From assembly GCF_016918735.1 (NCBI RefSeq), contig NZ_JAFFPR010000010.1, positions 1 to 64,000 on the forward strand: a DNA stretch of 64,000 nt. The letters are read 5' to 3'. The stretch comes from Leptospira abararensis (GTDB lineage: Bacteria; Spirochaetota; Leptospiria; Leptospirales; Leptospiraceae). This document shows positions 27,169 to 35,042 of the stretch, in pieces (position 1 is the stretch's first letter; each line of letters opens with the position of its first letter). The notes beneath the pieces are model-generated. The model was not told the DNA's origin. It ran no database searches and saw only the letters and a list, made by a program, of their open reading frames with translations. The translations under genes and the position numbers were made by a program.

Positions 27169-28179
27169 TCACTCGACTTCTGCTGACGAGAGGACTGGAG
27201 ATTTTTTACCAGTTCGCTCTCTGTAAATACGATCTAACGATGATTTTGCGATTGATTCATCCTTTGGGTTTTTTCCTGGATGAAATAGTGATTCTTCGAT
27301 TTTTCTATTATCAAAATCCTTTCCATAATCATCCTGGATTCTTCGGCGGAGTTCTCTTTTTGAAATCCTTAACCTTTCCATCATGGTACGAATTCCGTCG
27401 GAAATTACGTTTCGCAAATAACTCTCACGCACAACTCCGTCTTTTTGAAATTCAGGATATGAGAAGGAAATTGACTTGATGAGATTTTCTACAGAAAGCG
27501 GATTCTTGGATGAAAGGTTTGAGTAAAAAAGTTCCTTCGCTTTTTCTCCGGTCTTCCCCTGTGGAAACTTAATATTGAATCCTTGTTCTGCAATTGACAA
27601 AAGTTCGACTCTTGTAAGCGGTTTACTGCGGAAAGAAAATACACGATGGCCTATCTCAGGGCTATCGAGTATTCCCGATAACCTTGTTTCAGGTTTCATA
27701 AACATGATGATTGAGAATAAATGACTTTGGTTTGGTGATGATAATTCCCAAAGCTTTTTAAGATCGCGGAAACCACTCCAGCGTAATGCCTGGGCCTCAT
27801 CAATAACCAAGACTACTTTGCGGTTTTGTTCTTCTACCCAAAGCAACAAGTCGCGTAAGCGGAAATATCTTTCGTTTTGATTTCCTGGAATATTCTCTGC
27901 TGGACGTATCGCTCGAATCATATGCCGCGCGATAAATGGTATAGAAATTCCAGAGATCGAGCTTTCCCAAACGGGTCCTGCATTCACGATGATGTGTTTA
28001 TTTTTTTTTGCTTCGAGTAGGGATTTAATTTGGTTAAACATAAATGTTTTCCCATCGCCAACTTCTCCTTCTACTACCAACCAAGAGTTAGTTTTTACCG
28101 CTTCTTTTGCGAGCCTTACAATTGTATCAGTATTTTTCGTATTAACGAAGCTGGGCCGATATTTTATAACATCTGTCAT
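27169..28179 (-). CDS. MuB-like AAA+ ATPase, transposition target-selection protein
   Basis: 336 aa. Walker A GEVGDGKT (38-45) and Walker B VVLVIDEAQ (D127, E128) are clear; LSSPNQSHLFSIIMF resembles sensor I. The C-terminal ~80 residues (RLRISKRELRRRIQDDYGKDF) are basic and helical and may bind DNA. MuB-type ATPases coat target DNA and activate the transposase. 4-bp overlap with the transposase gene. Confidence 0.85.
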   Translation of the reverse strand: MTDVIKYRPSFVNTKNTDTIVRLAKEAVKTNSWLVVEGEVGDGKTFMFNQIKSLLEAKKNKHIIVNAGPVWESSISGISIPFIARHMIRAIRPAENIPGNQNERYFRLRDLLLWVEEQNRKVVLVIDEAQALRWSGFRDLKKLWELSSPNQSHLFSIIMFMKPETRLSGILDSPEIGHRVFSFRSKPLTRVELLSIAEQGFNIKFPQGKTGEKAKELFYSNLSSKNPLSVENLIKSISFSYPEFQKDGVVRESYLRNVISDGIRTMMERLRISKRELRRRIQDDYGKDFDNRKIEESLFHPGKNPKDESIAKSSLDRIYRERTGKKSPVLSSAEVE

Positions 28180-30014
28180 TTGCTAACCTCTGGGAATGTG
28201 TCCCGTATTATTTCGATCGTGTCGTAAACTTCTTGTGATGGGATATATCCCAGCTTTCGCTTTGCAGATCTTAACAACTGCAATACGATTGCTCCTATAG
28301 AAAGATTTTCATCCCGTTCATCCGCAAGCTTCATGGAAAGTTCTTCAAGTGAGTCTTCTGAGTGGCCTAGTTCTTTAAGCATCCATTCAAATGCATCGTC
28401 GGTACTTTCAAATTTTTCAGGAGCCATTGGTGTGTGAGTCTGGCGATGCTCTTTCGATACATGTAATTTTCCATAAGGAATCTCTGGTAAATTAGGAAGT
28501 GCATCCGAAAGGATCAGAGTCTTTTCAACGGCTTTTGCTGATGACAGGACTTTCTTTCTGTTTCTTATTCGGTTGGTTTCTGTAAGTCCACTGCGATCAC
28601 CAACGTTTTTAAAACTTCCAGGCTCTCTTCCAATAGGCCCTGCAGGATCTGCTGAGAGACGAATACCATCGGTTGTGAGAACTTCAAAACCGCTCCGAGG
28701 GTTTCTGTATATCTTAACAACTTCTTTGGTTCTATCTGAAACGACCTGTCCATTCGGATAGCGCAAGAGATACTGCGTTGCCTCAATTTCGATACAACCG
28801 TATGCGTTGATCTTTCTAATCTCTTCTTTGATTGAGGCATCTGTTAGGTTCTGTTTGGAAACGGATTTGATTGGTTTTTCGTTGGCAGACTTCAGCCACT
28901 TTTCATATGACTTTAATTTGTCATTTCGCGAAATTTGATACCGATACAATAGGAGGTTGAATTCATCTAAATCACGAATCATTCCCTTCACTGCCATCGT
29001 TTCACAGCAACGTTTGATTGCAGAAATCCGACTTTCGATTGGACCTTTGGCCTTAGAGTGACCTGGAAAGTGAGATTCTTGGATGATATCTAAGCGAGAG
29101 AAGAACCCAGAAAGAGATTCGAATGCCGTATGTTTGTCCGTATAAATTCTTTCAGGAGTTCCTTGGATCGGGATAAATCCGTCATCTTTTTCTAAAAAGG
29201 CCCGACAAAGGAAGTCATGCCAATCTGTTGAATTTTCACCTCCATGTGTTGAATCTTTTCCTTTCGCAATTGGTGCATATGCGTAAGCATAGAAGGCTTT
29301 TGAATACACATCAACAGCAACATAGATATGAACCTTTCGCAGAGATGCCTCTTTCGATCCTTCATAGATTCTCGTTAATCCAGATTCAATATCCGGGCGA
29401 ATAGAGATCCTCGAATCTTTACCTGGTTCCAAATAAACTGCGTTAAGTGGTGATGCATCAAACATCCAAAACTGATTTGCATATGTAGCCATCCAGGTCA
29501 CTGAAGCCAATGGTTTCCCCATTTGTTTACGAGTTATGCCTCGTTCGTTTAATGCCCTTCCTAGTTTAAAACGATCCCAAACTCCCTTACGAATCGTTCC
29601 CAATCGTTCGGCTTGTTCGATGGCGAATTCCATTGACTTACCATACTTTCGATTCAAGGCAAACCCAACAGTGCGAAGATCTCTATCTTTACCGGTTCCA
29701 GTCTTTGCTTGTTCATGCTGCACTTCACCTGCAAACATGAGTTTTGTGATCTCGTATATCTCAAGTTCTCTTAAGGCAATTTCTGCAACTCCGAGCCTTG
29801 ATCCAGTTTTCTTTCTTTCAACCTTTGCAACAGAAAAGATAGACTCTCCTTCCAAAAGTCGGTTGAAAATGTTGTAAACCTGTGGTCTCGCTAGACCAAG
29901 GGAATCGACCGCTCTTTTAACGATTTGCCCAATCTCGGAACGGGTACCGCGCTCTCTTGCGAGTTTCCAATCCCGAAAAAGGGGCATTACGATTCCAATA
30001 TCTAATTGTTTCAC
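28176..30014 (-). CDS. MuA-like DDE transposase
   Basis: 612 aa from GTG 30014, supported by AAGGA and a GTGA overlap with the previous gene; the frame upstream to 30056 has no such support. Residues ~25-65 look like an N-terminal helix-turn-helix for end binding. The RNase H-like core has the triad D186 (WMFDASPL), D293 (IYTDKHTAF) and E327 (GPIESRIS), matching the spacing logic of MuA D269, D336 and E392. A beta-barrel region (GCIEIEATQYLLRYPNGQV) follows. It would cut and join the 48-bp ends and produce the 6-bp duplication. Confidence 0.92.
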   Translation of the reverse strand: MKQLDIGIVMPLFRDWKLARERGTRSEIGQIVKRAVDSLGLARPQVYNIFNRLLEGESIFSVAKVERKKTGSRLGVAEIALRELEIYEITKLMFAGEVQHEQAKTGTGKDRDLRTVGFALNRKYGKSMEFAIEQAERLGTIRKGVWDRFKLGRALNERGITRKQMGKPLASVTWMATYANQFWMFDASPLNAVYLEPGKDSRISIRPDIESGLTRIYEGSKEASLRKVHIYVAVDVYSKAFYAYAYAPIAKGKDSTHGGENSTDWHDFLCRAFLEKDDGFIPIQGTPERIYTDKHTAFESLSGFFSRLDIIQESHFPGHSKAKGPIESRISAIKRCCETMAVKGMIRDLDEFNLLLYRYQISRNDKLKSYEKWLKSANEKPIKSVSKQNLTDASIKEEIRKINAYGCIEIEATQYLLRYPNGQVVSDRTKEVVKIYRNPRSGFEVLTTDGIRLSADPAGPIGREPGSFKNVGDRSGLTETNRIRNRKKVLSSAKAVEKTLILSDALPNLPEIPYGKLHVSKEHRQTHTPMAPEKFESTDDAFEWMLKELGHSEDSLEELSMKLADERDENLSIGAIVLQLLRSAKRKLGYIPSQEVYDTIEIIRDTFPEVSK

Positions 30015-31012
30015 GAAAGATCCTTTTCCGTAGAAACAGGAAGACAATCCTGCCAAGATTCAAAGACCGAAGTGTAGATTCCTTGGATAGTTACAAGGAA
30101 GATGTTTACTATCTTTCCATTTTCTGTGCTATGTTCCAGTTCGTTTAACTCAGATTCATGGGCGACTTTAAGAACATCTGCATGCTCCTGGATTCCGTTG
30201 ACAGCATTTTTCAAAATTACTGCAAGAGCTTCTCTTTCCCGAAATGCCTTACGTACTTCTGGGGGAATGCCGGTCTCATGAGTCTGATCGTTTAACATTT
30301 CCTGAAGTTCTTTAATTCTTAAATCAAATGAAGAGTTTATTTTTTCCTTGTCTTCGACCTTTTTTTCCAGATTAGAAATTTGGGTATTTTTTTCTTTAAG
30401 GAGTTTAACTGTTTCTTTGTTTTGTTTGGACTGGATTTCTTTTTCATAATCAGAAAGACTCAAAATTCTTCCGTCAGGGAAATGGACTTCACCTTCCTGA
30501 AATAAAGCATTATCTTCCTTCATGCCTTCAACAAGTTTGATGAGCGAAGTCTCACTTCTCCCGGAAAGAACCTTTTTGTTTACCTCAGAAGTGAGTAATT
30601 TTTCTGCGACAGTAAGGTATTTTGAAACTTTCCACCAATGGAATTCAGTGTGTTCCTCAACGAAAGCTTGCATGGTTTCGCATTCAGCTAACAAAAAAAG
30701 CTGATCGCGATTGATTTCATGTAACGCAATCATGATATTTTCTTGAGCAGCTTTTAACATATCCGAAGAAACTCGGATGGTACGCATCAATTGATTGAGT
30801 CGCGTATGTCTGTCAGTACTCAAATCAGAAACCTCTTGACGTGCAAGAGAATTTGGGGATTCCTCTTTCGGAGCAGCCGGGGTTTCTACAGTTTCTTCCG
30901 AAACTTTGGCTTTTGCTTTAGAGTTCTTCTCGTCTGTCTTCTTCCCCTTGGTGGCCACAGGTTCCGTTTTTTTTTCTTTATTTACTTTGTTGTTTTTGGT
31001 GTTTTTGCTCAT
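30011..31012 (-). CDS. early phage protein with Lys-rich N-terminus and coiled coil
   Basis: 333 aa from ATG 31012 (GAGGGAG before it); the longer frame needs a TTG. Residues 1-60 are low-complexity Lys/Glu/Ala, ~65-150 helical with HEFHWWKVSKYL-type aromatic patch, and ~190-240 a strong coiled coil (KLLKEKNTQISNLEKKVEDKEK). It directly precedes the transposase (GTGA overlap), so a role in transposition or regulation is plausible. No family was recognised. Confidence 0.6.
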   Translation of the reverse strand: MSKNTKNNKVNKEKKTEPVATKGKKTDEKNSKAKAKVSEETVETPAAPKEESPNSLARQEVSDLSTDRHTRLNQLMRTIRVSSDMLKAAQENIMIALHEINRDQLFLLAECETMQAFVEEHTEFHWWKVSKYLTVAEKLLTSEVNKKVLSGRSETSLIKLVEGMKEDNALFQEGEVHFPDGRILSLSDYEKEIQSKQNKETVKLLKEKNTQISNLEKKVEDKEKINSSFDLRIKELQEMLNDQTHETGIPPEVRKAFREREALAVILKNAVNGIQEHADVLKVAHESELNELEHSTENGKIVNIFLVTIQGIYTSVFESWQDCLPVSTEKDLS

Positions 31013-31223
31013 TTTCTCCCTCAATTCTTAACGAAATAACCAATCCATTTTTAAACTCTTCGTATTCCCCGAATAAACCTTTCTCATCAAGAAACATGTA
31101 GAGAGTTGAAATTTCTCCTACAGCGACCTCAAGAGGATGAGTCTTAGTTGAACGACCGATAGTCGACAACATCAAAGCAGAGGATTTTTGCGATATACTA
31201 GTTTTAGTTGTTACTTCTCCCAC
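30978..31223 (-). CDS. small early phage protein
   Basis: 81 aa from GTG 31223 (GGAG 8 nt before). Mixed strands and helices (PLEVAVGEISTLYMFLDEKGLFGEYEEFKNGLV), soluble. It overlaps the next gene by 35 bp in another frame. No function assigned. Confidence 0.5.
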   Translation of the reverse strand: MGEVTTKTSISQKSSALMLSTIGRSTKTHPLEVAVGEISTLYMFLDEKGLFGEYEEFKNGLVISLRIEGENEQKHQKQQSK

Positions 31224-31224
31224 A

Positions 31225-31317
31225 TCACTCTCCCATCACCAACGAAAGGATTCGATCGACTAATGTTTGTTTTTTGTAGTGAAGCAGTGGTGGCTGCATG
31301 TAAAAATGTGTTCTCAT
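31225..31317 (-). CDS. 30-residue ORF in the early operon
   Basis: Starts ATG 31317 with GGAGG just upstream and overlaps the previous stop (ATGA), the same coupling used by all neighbours. The peptide (MRTHFYMQPPLLHYKKQTLV... ending LSLVMGE) has no recognisable fold. Real or a translational bridge to the next gene; uncertain. Confidence 0.35.
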   Translation of the reverse strand: MRTHFYMQPPLLHYKKQTLVDRILSLVMGE

Positions 31318-31586
31318 CGGAACACCTCCAAAAAATTTTTTTGATTTGTTTTCACATTCTGATTTTTCACATACTCCTCCATTTTCGCTTTGCTCAATGG
31401 AAGGAGTTCTTTTACTTTTAGTTGAGCAAGTGAGGCGATCTCTTTGCTCGAAAATCTTTCTTTTTCTAAATCGAGAAGTGAATCCCAGAAAGAGTTGAAT
31501 CGAGTTTCCGAAAGACCGCAAAGAATAAGAGCTCTCAGCTTTTTGATTTGATGCCGATGTCGAAAAGGTTTTGATTTGTTGCTCAT
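31314..31586 (-). CDS. small helical early phage protein
   Basis: 90 aa, basic N-terminus then helices (FNSFWDSLLDLEKERFSSKEIASLAQLKVKELLPL). Chosen over the overlapping 124-codon frame (31225-31599) because its composition is protein-like and its start is ATGA-coupled to the gene before it. Function unknown. Confidence 0.6.
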   Translation of the reverse strand: MSNKSKPFRHRHQIKKLRALILCGLSETRFNSFWDSLLDLEKERFSSKEIASLAQLKVKELLPLSKAKMEEYVKNQNVKTNQKNFLEVFR

Positions 31587-31831
31587 CTATTTTTTCCACC
31601 TAATCTTTCCTCAACGAGTTTCTCATTCTGCCATTCGGCAAAGTCGGCAATCTCGTTCATGTCTTCAATAAAAGCTTGTTCAATCGAAGCGCGGTTGATC
31701 GCAAGTTCTGCAATCCTACGGTGTACCTTGCTGCGGTTTTGCCGACCTCTTCCAATTTCTTTAATCGCTTGCTCTGCATATTTCAGCCAGAGTGCTCCTC
31801 GCAGAAATGAGATTCGTTCAGCAATGGTCAT
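31583..31831 (-). CDS. small helical early phage protein
   Basis: 82 aa from ATG 31831 (perfect GGAGG, ATGA overlap). Predominantly alpha-helical (RISFLRGALWLKYAEQAIKEI ... IEQAFIEDMNEIADFAEW). No family was recognised; probably an early regulatory or accessory protein. Confidence 0.6.
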   Translation of the reverse strand: MTIAERISFLRGALWLKYAEQAIKEIGRGRQNRSKVHRRIAELAINRASIEQAFIEDMNEIADFAEWQNEKLVEERLGGKNR

Positions 31832-32148
31832 GGAAGATCCTCCACGTAATTCTCTGCCCAAGAAAGAGCATGAGCCGCGAGATAAATAAGATGTTGTGCA
31901 ATTTCTCTATTTGAACCATCTTTCATCACATAACCTAACGATCCAATTCGAGAGACTAAGTTTGCAAATTTTCCAAAGTGATCCTCTCGATCTTTTAAAT
32001 ATGGTTGATAGGGGGGAAGGTCATTTTTCCGAACCAATTGAATGCGTTTTAGTGTAAGTTGGGTTCGCAAGTCACCAGAGAGTGTGTACGAAACATTCTT
32101 TGGCGAAATTTTACAGGAGGCAGAAACTAAACCAGTAACTCGCACCAT
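31828..32148 (-). CDS. small early phage protein
   Basis: 106 aa from ATG 32148 (GGGG purine-rich site before it); the longer frame to 32226 overlaps the upstream gene. N-terminal strands with a basic patch (LTLKRIQLVRKNDLPPYQP) and a helical C-terminus (REIAQHLIYLAAHALSWAENYVEDL). Function unknown. Confidence 0.55.
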   Translation of the reverse strand: MVRVTGLVSASCKISPKNVSYTLSGDLRTQLTLKRIQLVRKNDLPPYQPYLKDREDHFGKFANLVSRIGSLGYVMKDGSNREIAQHLIYLAAHALSWAENYVEDLP

Positions 32149-32149
32149 C

Positions 32150-32368
32150 TCATTTCCCCTTGTTGTGGCGTTCCTTCGCCTTACGTTCTTCCATCTGTCT
32201 TTGTTTTGTTCCATGGTCATAACCAAGGTCTGCTGGTTCTGAATTCTTAGTTTGCTTTAAGCTTTTGTATCCTTCCACAAAACCGTTTGTGTATTCGCCA
32301 CGGTCAGTGTTCGTTTCAAAATAAATCCGAGCGTTCTTTGTTATTGTATCTAAAACAGAAGGATTCAT
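32150..32368 (-). CDS. small early phage protein
   Basis: 72 aa, soluble with a highly charged C-terminus (TKQRQMEERKAKERHNKGK). ATGA overlap with the membrane protein gene before it. No function assigned. Confidence 0.5.
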   Translation of the reverse strand: MNPSVLDTITKNARIYFETNTDRGEYTNGFVEGYKSLKQTKNSEPADLGYDHGTKQRQMEERKAKERHNKGK

Positions 32369-32619
32369 AAGGAATCCTCCGTGGTTGAAGTAATGAACAA
32401 ATATAGCAAGACCAACAACTGAACGGTTAATAGAAATGATCCTCTCGTAGATTGATCCCAGTATTGTGAAGAAAAATCACCCGAATATAAACCAAACATC
32501 ACCCATGCGACTGATATTCCAATCAAGGTGGCTCTAACAAATAGAGGTAGTTTCTGCCAGAGCTTTCGATAAAGCTGAATCGCACTCACGATTTCGTTCG
32601 GATCTTTTTCGCTGTTCAT
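32365..32619 (-). CDS. small two-span membrane protein, early operon
   Basis: 84 aa from ATG 32619 (ATGA overlap). Two membrane segments (LPLFVRATLIGISVAWVMFG; FLLTVQLLVLLYLFITS). Early membrane proteins in temperate phages often alter superinfection; that is only a suggestion here. Confidence 0.55.
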   Translation of the reverse strand: MNSEKDPNEIVSAIQLYRKLWQKLPLFVRATLIGISVAWVMFGLYSGDFSSQYWDQSTRGSFLLTVQLLVLLYLFITSTTEDSL

Positions 32620-33032
32620 GCGGAAACCCCGCGTTGCATAAATGCATACTGAAAAGTAGGCCAAGAAATTTGATCCATTACCGCGAGGTACTCTTCCCAG
32701 GTTTTCGTAGTTTTTCCAGATTTTAGCGCCTGTCTGTAGTTAATCGATTGTTTGAATTCGAACGCCTCGCGAGTAGTAACAGGGTTTCCGCTTTCCATTC
32801 GCTCTCTATGTTCTTTATAGATAGAACGTGCTTCTTCTATCGTGATACCCCATTCGGCTTGAAGTATCGAATCAACGCGAGAGGAAGTTTTGTGGCCATT
32901 TAACACTTTCGAAATTAAGCTATGACTTACTGAACTTCGCATTGCTAAATCACTAACTCTCTTCCCCGGTTTAGCAAATAACTGCAATTTAAGGGGGAGC
33001 TTAGGGCCGCGAGACTTTTCAACCAAACTCAC
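32616..33032 (-). CDS. helix-turn-helix early regulator
   Basis: 138 aa. Residues ~23-60 form a lambda-repressor-type HTH (KRVSDLAMRSSVSHSLISKVLNGHKTSSRV), followed by a helical domain. It is the third gene of the early operon and could be a Ner- or Cro-like modulator of early transcription or a replication/transposition regulator. Confidence 0.62.
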   Translation of the reverse strand: MSLVEKSRGPKLPLKLQLFAKPGKRVSDLAMRSSVSHSLISKVLNGHKTSSRVDSILQAEWGITIEEARSIYKEHRERMESGNPVTTREAFEFKQSINYRQALKSGKTTKTWEEYLAVMDQISWPTFQYAFMQRGVSA

Positions 33033-33259
33033 TTGGACACCTTCGCTTTGTCAGATGGTATAAGTCCTTCTTTGGCCAAGGAGATTGCGTAATTACCAGA
33101 ACAAGGTGCTAGACCATTTAACACTTGTGTTAGATAATTATAATTCAAATCTAATGTTTCTGCCCATTTTGATACAGAACCATAACGATAGCTAATTTCT
33201 CGCTTCGCATCTTCGCGAAGGGCTTTAGGGATGTAATAGCTTTTTTTTGTAGTAGCCAT
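33029..33259 (-). CDS. small HTH protein, Ner/Cro-like candidate
   Basis: 76 aa with a compact HTH (GSVSKWAETLDLNYNYLTQVLNGLAPCS) like Ner-type proteins, which in Mu turn down early and repressor transcription. Position just after the first early gene supports this; the binding site may be the palindrome at 33561-33579. Confidence 0.6.
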   Translation of the reverse strand: MATTKKSYYIPKALREDAKREISYRYGSVSKWAETLDLNYNYLTQVLNGLAPCSGNYAISLAKEGLIPSDKAKVSK

Positions 33260-33261
33260 CG

Positions 33262-33495
33262 TTAGTTAGCCTCATCCATGGCAGCAATAATCCCAACAAT
33301 CATCGCTGCATTCGAAATGAGTGCTTCTCTGAGTATTGAGCCGTCCGCATCTTCATCGTAATCATCCACGATAGATCCAAGTTCTATCGGTAGATGATGG
33401 ATCTCTGAATCCAGATCATCAATCGTCCGACAATTCTCGTTTCCCTGTTGCTCCTTTCCAATTTCCGCCAAAATTGAACTAATTTTTTTGTTCAT
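33262..33495 (-). CDS. acidic protein, first gene of the early operon
   Basis: 77 aa, strongly acidic middle (SIVDDYDEDADGS) and a hydrophobic C-terminal helix (AAMIVGIIAAM). It starts 72 nt after the -10 box of the early promoter. Function unknown; it could be an anti-repressor or DNA mimic, by charge only. Confidence 0.5.
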   Translation of the reverse strand: MNKKISSILAEIGKEQQGNENCRTIDDLDSEIHHLPIELGSIVDDYDEDADGSILREALISNAAMIVGIIAAMDEAN

Positions 33496-33560
33496 AAATT
33501 TCTTCCCCCAAAAGTTCGGGATTGACCCCCGTCTGTGCCGATATACTCAATAATTAACTA

Positions 33561-33579
33561 TTAGCGATAATATCGCTAA
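33561..33579. promoter_or_regulatory. immunity operator palindrome
   Basis: A perfect 19-bp palindrome, TTAGCGATAATATCGCTAA, lies in the gap between the divergent repressor and early operon and covers the -10 box of the leftward promoter. A one-mismatch half-site (TATCGCCAA) occurs at 33604-33612. This is the best candidate for repressor and/or Ner binding. Confidence 0.72.
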
Positions 33580-33594
33580 TTACGAATATGACAA
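33567..33594 (-). promoter_or_regulatory. leftward early promoter (Pe)
   Basis: On the minus strand TTGTCA (33594-33589), 16 bp, TATTAT (33572-33567), a near-consensus sigma-70 promoter. The -10 box lies within the operator palindrome, so a bound repressor would block it directly. It would drive the early operon with the transposase. Confidence 0.6.
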
Positions 33595-33626
33595 GCACAA
33601 ATTATCGCCAATTGCTATTTTTTTTA

Positions 33627-33656
33627 AAGGTCACAATTCTTTTTATTTGTGACCTT
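33627..33656. promoter_or_regulatory. inverted repeat at the repressor gene start
   Basis: Perfect 10-bp arms AAGGTCACAA and TTGTGACCTT with a 10-bp spacer, ending 10 nt before the GTG start. It may be a second operator (two half-sites about two helical turns apart) or form an mRNA hairpin near the Shine-Dalgarno of the repressor. Confidence 0.55.
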
Positions 33657-33666
33657 GAGGTGTTCG

Positions 33667-34056
33667 GTGGGGAATAGGTTTCGAGAGCTCATAAAATCCC
33701 TTTCCCTCACTCAGAAGGACTTCGCGATTAGGATTGGTGTGTCCCAGGGATTTGTAAGCGAGATCATTAACGGGAAAAATCTGCCATCGCAAGAAACATT
33801 AACGAAAATTTCCAAGGAATTTAACGTGAATCTCGATTGGCTTCTTGCGGGAGAAGGTCAAATGTTTCGCCCGACTACCGCGGAAATACATAATTCGATT
33901 TCTAAATTAGAAGAGTTGAGAGCTCAGCATTTCCAAACCAAGGTCGATCCGGTTTTAGCAGAGGCGATTGAAGGGATACGGGAACTAGCCAAGTCGGATC
34001 AAGTAGGCCTTGAAATCGTGAGAAATTTGGTGAAGAAGCTGCTAGGCAAAGAATAA
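33667..34056 (+). CDS. XRE-family phage repressor
   Basis: 129 aa from GTG 33667 (GAGG six nt before); a GTG at 33649 is less likely because it lies within the inverted repeat. N-terminal HTH (LTQKDFAIRIGVSQGFVSEIINGKNLPSQETLTKIS), then NLDWLLAGEG, as in CI/C-type repressors, and a C-terminal helical region that could dimerise. No LexA-like protease domain is present, so induction is probably not by RecA-stimulated self-cleavage. Divergent from the early operon, with the operator in between. Confidence 0.8.
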   Translation: MGNRFRELIKSLSLTQKDFAIRIGVSQGFVSEIINGKNLPSQETLTKISKEFNVNLDWLLAGEGQMFRPTTAEIHNSISKLEELRAQHFQTKVDPVLAEAIEGIRELAKSDQVGLEIVRNLVKKLLGKE

Positions 34057-34062
34057 TTTTTT

Positions 34063-34096
34063 TATTTTTCTAACAGACTAAAACCTTAGAAAAATA
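34063..34096. terminator. AT-rich inverted repeat after the repressor gene
   Basis: Perfect 11-bp arms TATTTTTCTAA and TTAGAAAAATA with a 12-nt spacer, 7 nt after the repressor stop and preceded by a T-run. Low G+C makes it weak; it would work better leftward than rightward. Confidence 0.4.
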
Positions 34097-34431
34097 ACTT
34101 CTTATGTCACTTATACATTGCGACATAATTACACTCAACACATAACAATAAATTATCCCATTGCTGAATGATGTTTAACCAGCTAACAAATATAGAAGAG
34201 GTAAGCTAAATATTCGAATTCCTCAAATTCATTAAGGAAAAGTCGATTTTTGGTGGGAAACAAAAAATAGATTCCAAATTTTTCCCTAATTTTAATAGGA
34301 AATTGGTCACTGAAATGGTAATCGAATTTAACGAGACATAATTTAAAAATATCTAAAGTGACCTATCTTTTTTTGCGGGGTATCCTGTCTCTTATTTCCT
34401 TTCTTTTTAAGGGTTTTCTCATTGACAAAAT
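34097..34431. other. gene-free AT-rich stretch after the repressor
   Basis: No ORF with a credible start was found on either strand. It contains inverted half-sites TTATGTC (34102-34108) and GACATAA (34122-34128), the first copy of a 14-bp direct repeat CAAATATAGAAGAG (34187-34200; second copy 34469-34482), and a minus-strand GGAAATAAGAGACA (34399-34386), one base off the late motif but not in front of any gene. Confidence 0.4.
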
Positions 34432-34753
34432 TTGGGCTTGCCTTGGAATCAGAATAGGCATTTGGCAGCAAATATAGAAGAGTGCTTGTCGCTTTTTATG
34501 TGAGCTGAGTAACAGAAAAGCCTTTAACCGAAAAACTCCGAGGAGAGGAACCTTGAGGCTCTCCCCCCGGTTTTGGTCAAAGCCGAGGCATTTAGTTTTA
34601 TGGCGCCCGGGGTTACGTTCTTATTTATTGTTAGTGTGTACTGACTATTTAGACGAACATAATCTTCTCGTCAATAATATTATCGTCTCGAGGTTACGAA
34701 ACCTTAATCCCCTTTAGGCCCTACTCGGGGCCAAGAGGAAGGAGGGTAGAAAC

Positions 34754-34900
34754 ATGATGAAAAATGAAGACGACTATGTCATAATCTTCGTTAAGTCATA
34801 CTACCACCGTGGATTGAAGAGGCGAGTATTTGCTCATGAATATGGTCTTGAAGCTTTCAAGTTAAGTATTCATAAAAGCAAATACAAACCTCCCACCTAG
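34754..34900 (+). CDS. 48-residue basic protein downstream of structured leader
   Basis: ATG 34754 with GGAGG in an excellent Shine-Dalgarno (AAGGAGGG). The peptide is basic with aromatic residues (YVIIFVKSYYHRGLKRRVFA, then AFKLSIHKSKYKPPT), suggesting nucleic acid contact. Its stop lies in a hairpin and the transcript ends 72 nt later. Function unknown. Confidence 0.5.
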   Translation: MMKNEDDYVIIFVKSYYHRGLKRRVFAHEYGLEAFKLSIHKSKYKPPT

Positions 34901-34918
34901 GTAGTGGGATTTAGATAG

Positions 34919-34972
34919 GTAGTTTGGATCAGCGGGCGTTTAATGAACGAGGCTGATTCAGCTACTTTTTTT
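34919..34972 (+). terminator. strong intrinsic terminator
   Basis: GTAG (34919-34922) pairs with CTAC (34962-34965); GGATCAGC (34926-34933) pairs with GCTGATTC (34952-34959, one G-U); CGTT/AACG closes the top. Seven T follow (34966-34972). This is the clearest intrinsic terminator in the window and isolates the small-ORF unit from later genes. Confidence 0.8.
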
Positions 34973-35042
34973 CTAACCTATCTTATTAGAATTCCCATAA
35001 AAATATCTAGCCGTTCCAAGCCATAAACCGATTTTGTTAATT

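Larger units (their letters stand above)
34432..34972 (+). ncRNA. candidate structured RNA unit with small ORF and terminator
   Basis: The unit starts near TTGACA (34432-34437; no good -10 was identified) and ends at a strong terminator. Predicted stems: 34527-34533 with 34571-34577 enclosing GGAGAG (34542-34547) / CTCTCC (34559-34564); AGGTT/AACCT (34691-34704); GGCCC/GGGCC (34717-34732); TCCCAC/GTGGGA (34891-34909). Local G+C is higher than around it. Up to 34753 it has no ORF. It could be a long leader for the 48-codon ORF or a phage ncRNA. Borders are approximate. Confidence 0.4.

Noticed and set aside
31225..31599. 124-codon leftward ORF in the early operon
   Set aside because: Ser/Lys/Arg/Gln-rich, shadow-like composition; the overlapping 90-codon frame (31314-31586) is protein-like and ATGA-coupled. 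Only its last 30 codons (31225-31317) may be used.
34102..34128. TTATGTC / GACATAA inverted half-sites resembling the late motif core
   Set aside because: A 7-mer this AT-rich is expected several times by chance in 39 kb.
34386..34399. Minus-strand GGAAATAAGAGACA, one mismatch from a late motif
   Set aside because: No gene starts at the proper distance to its left; a 34-codon GTG ORF there is not convincing. Kept out of the motif set.
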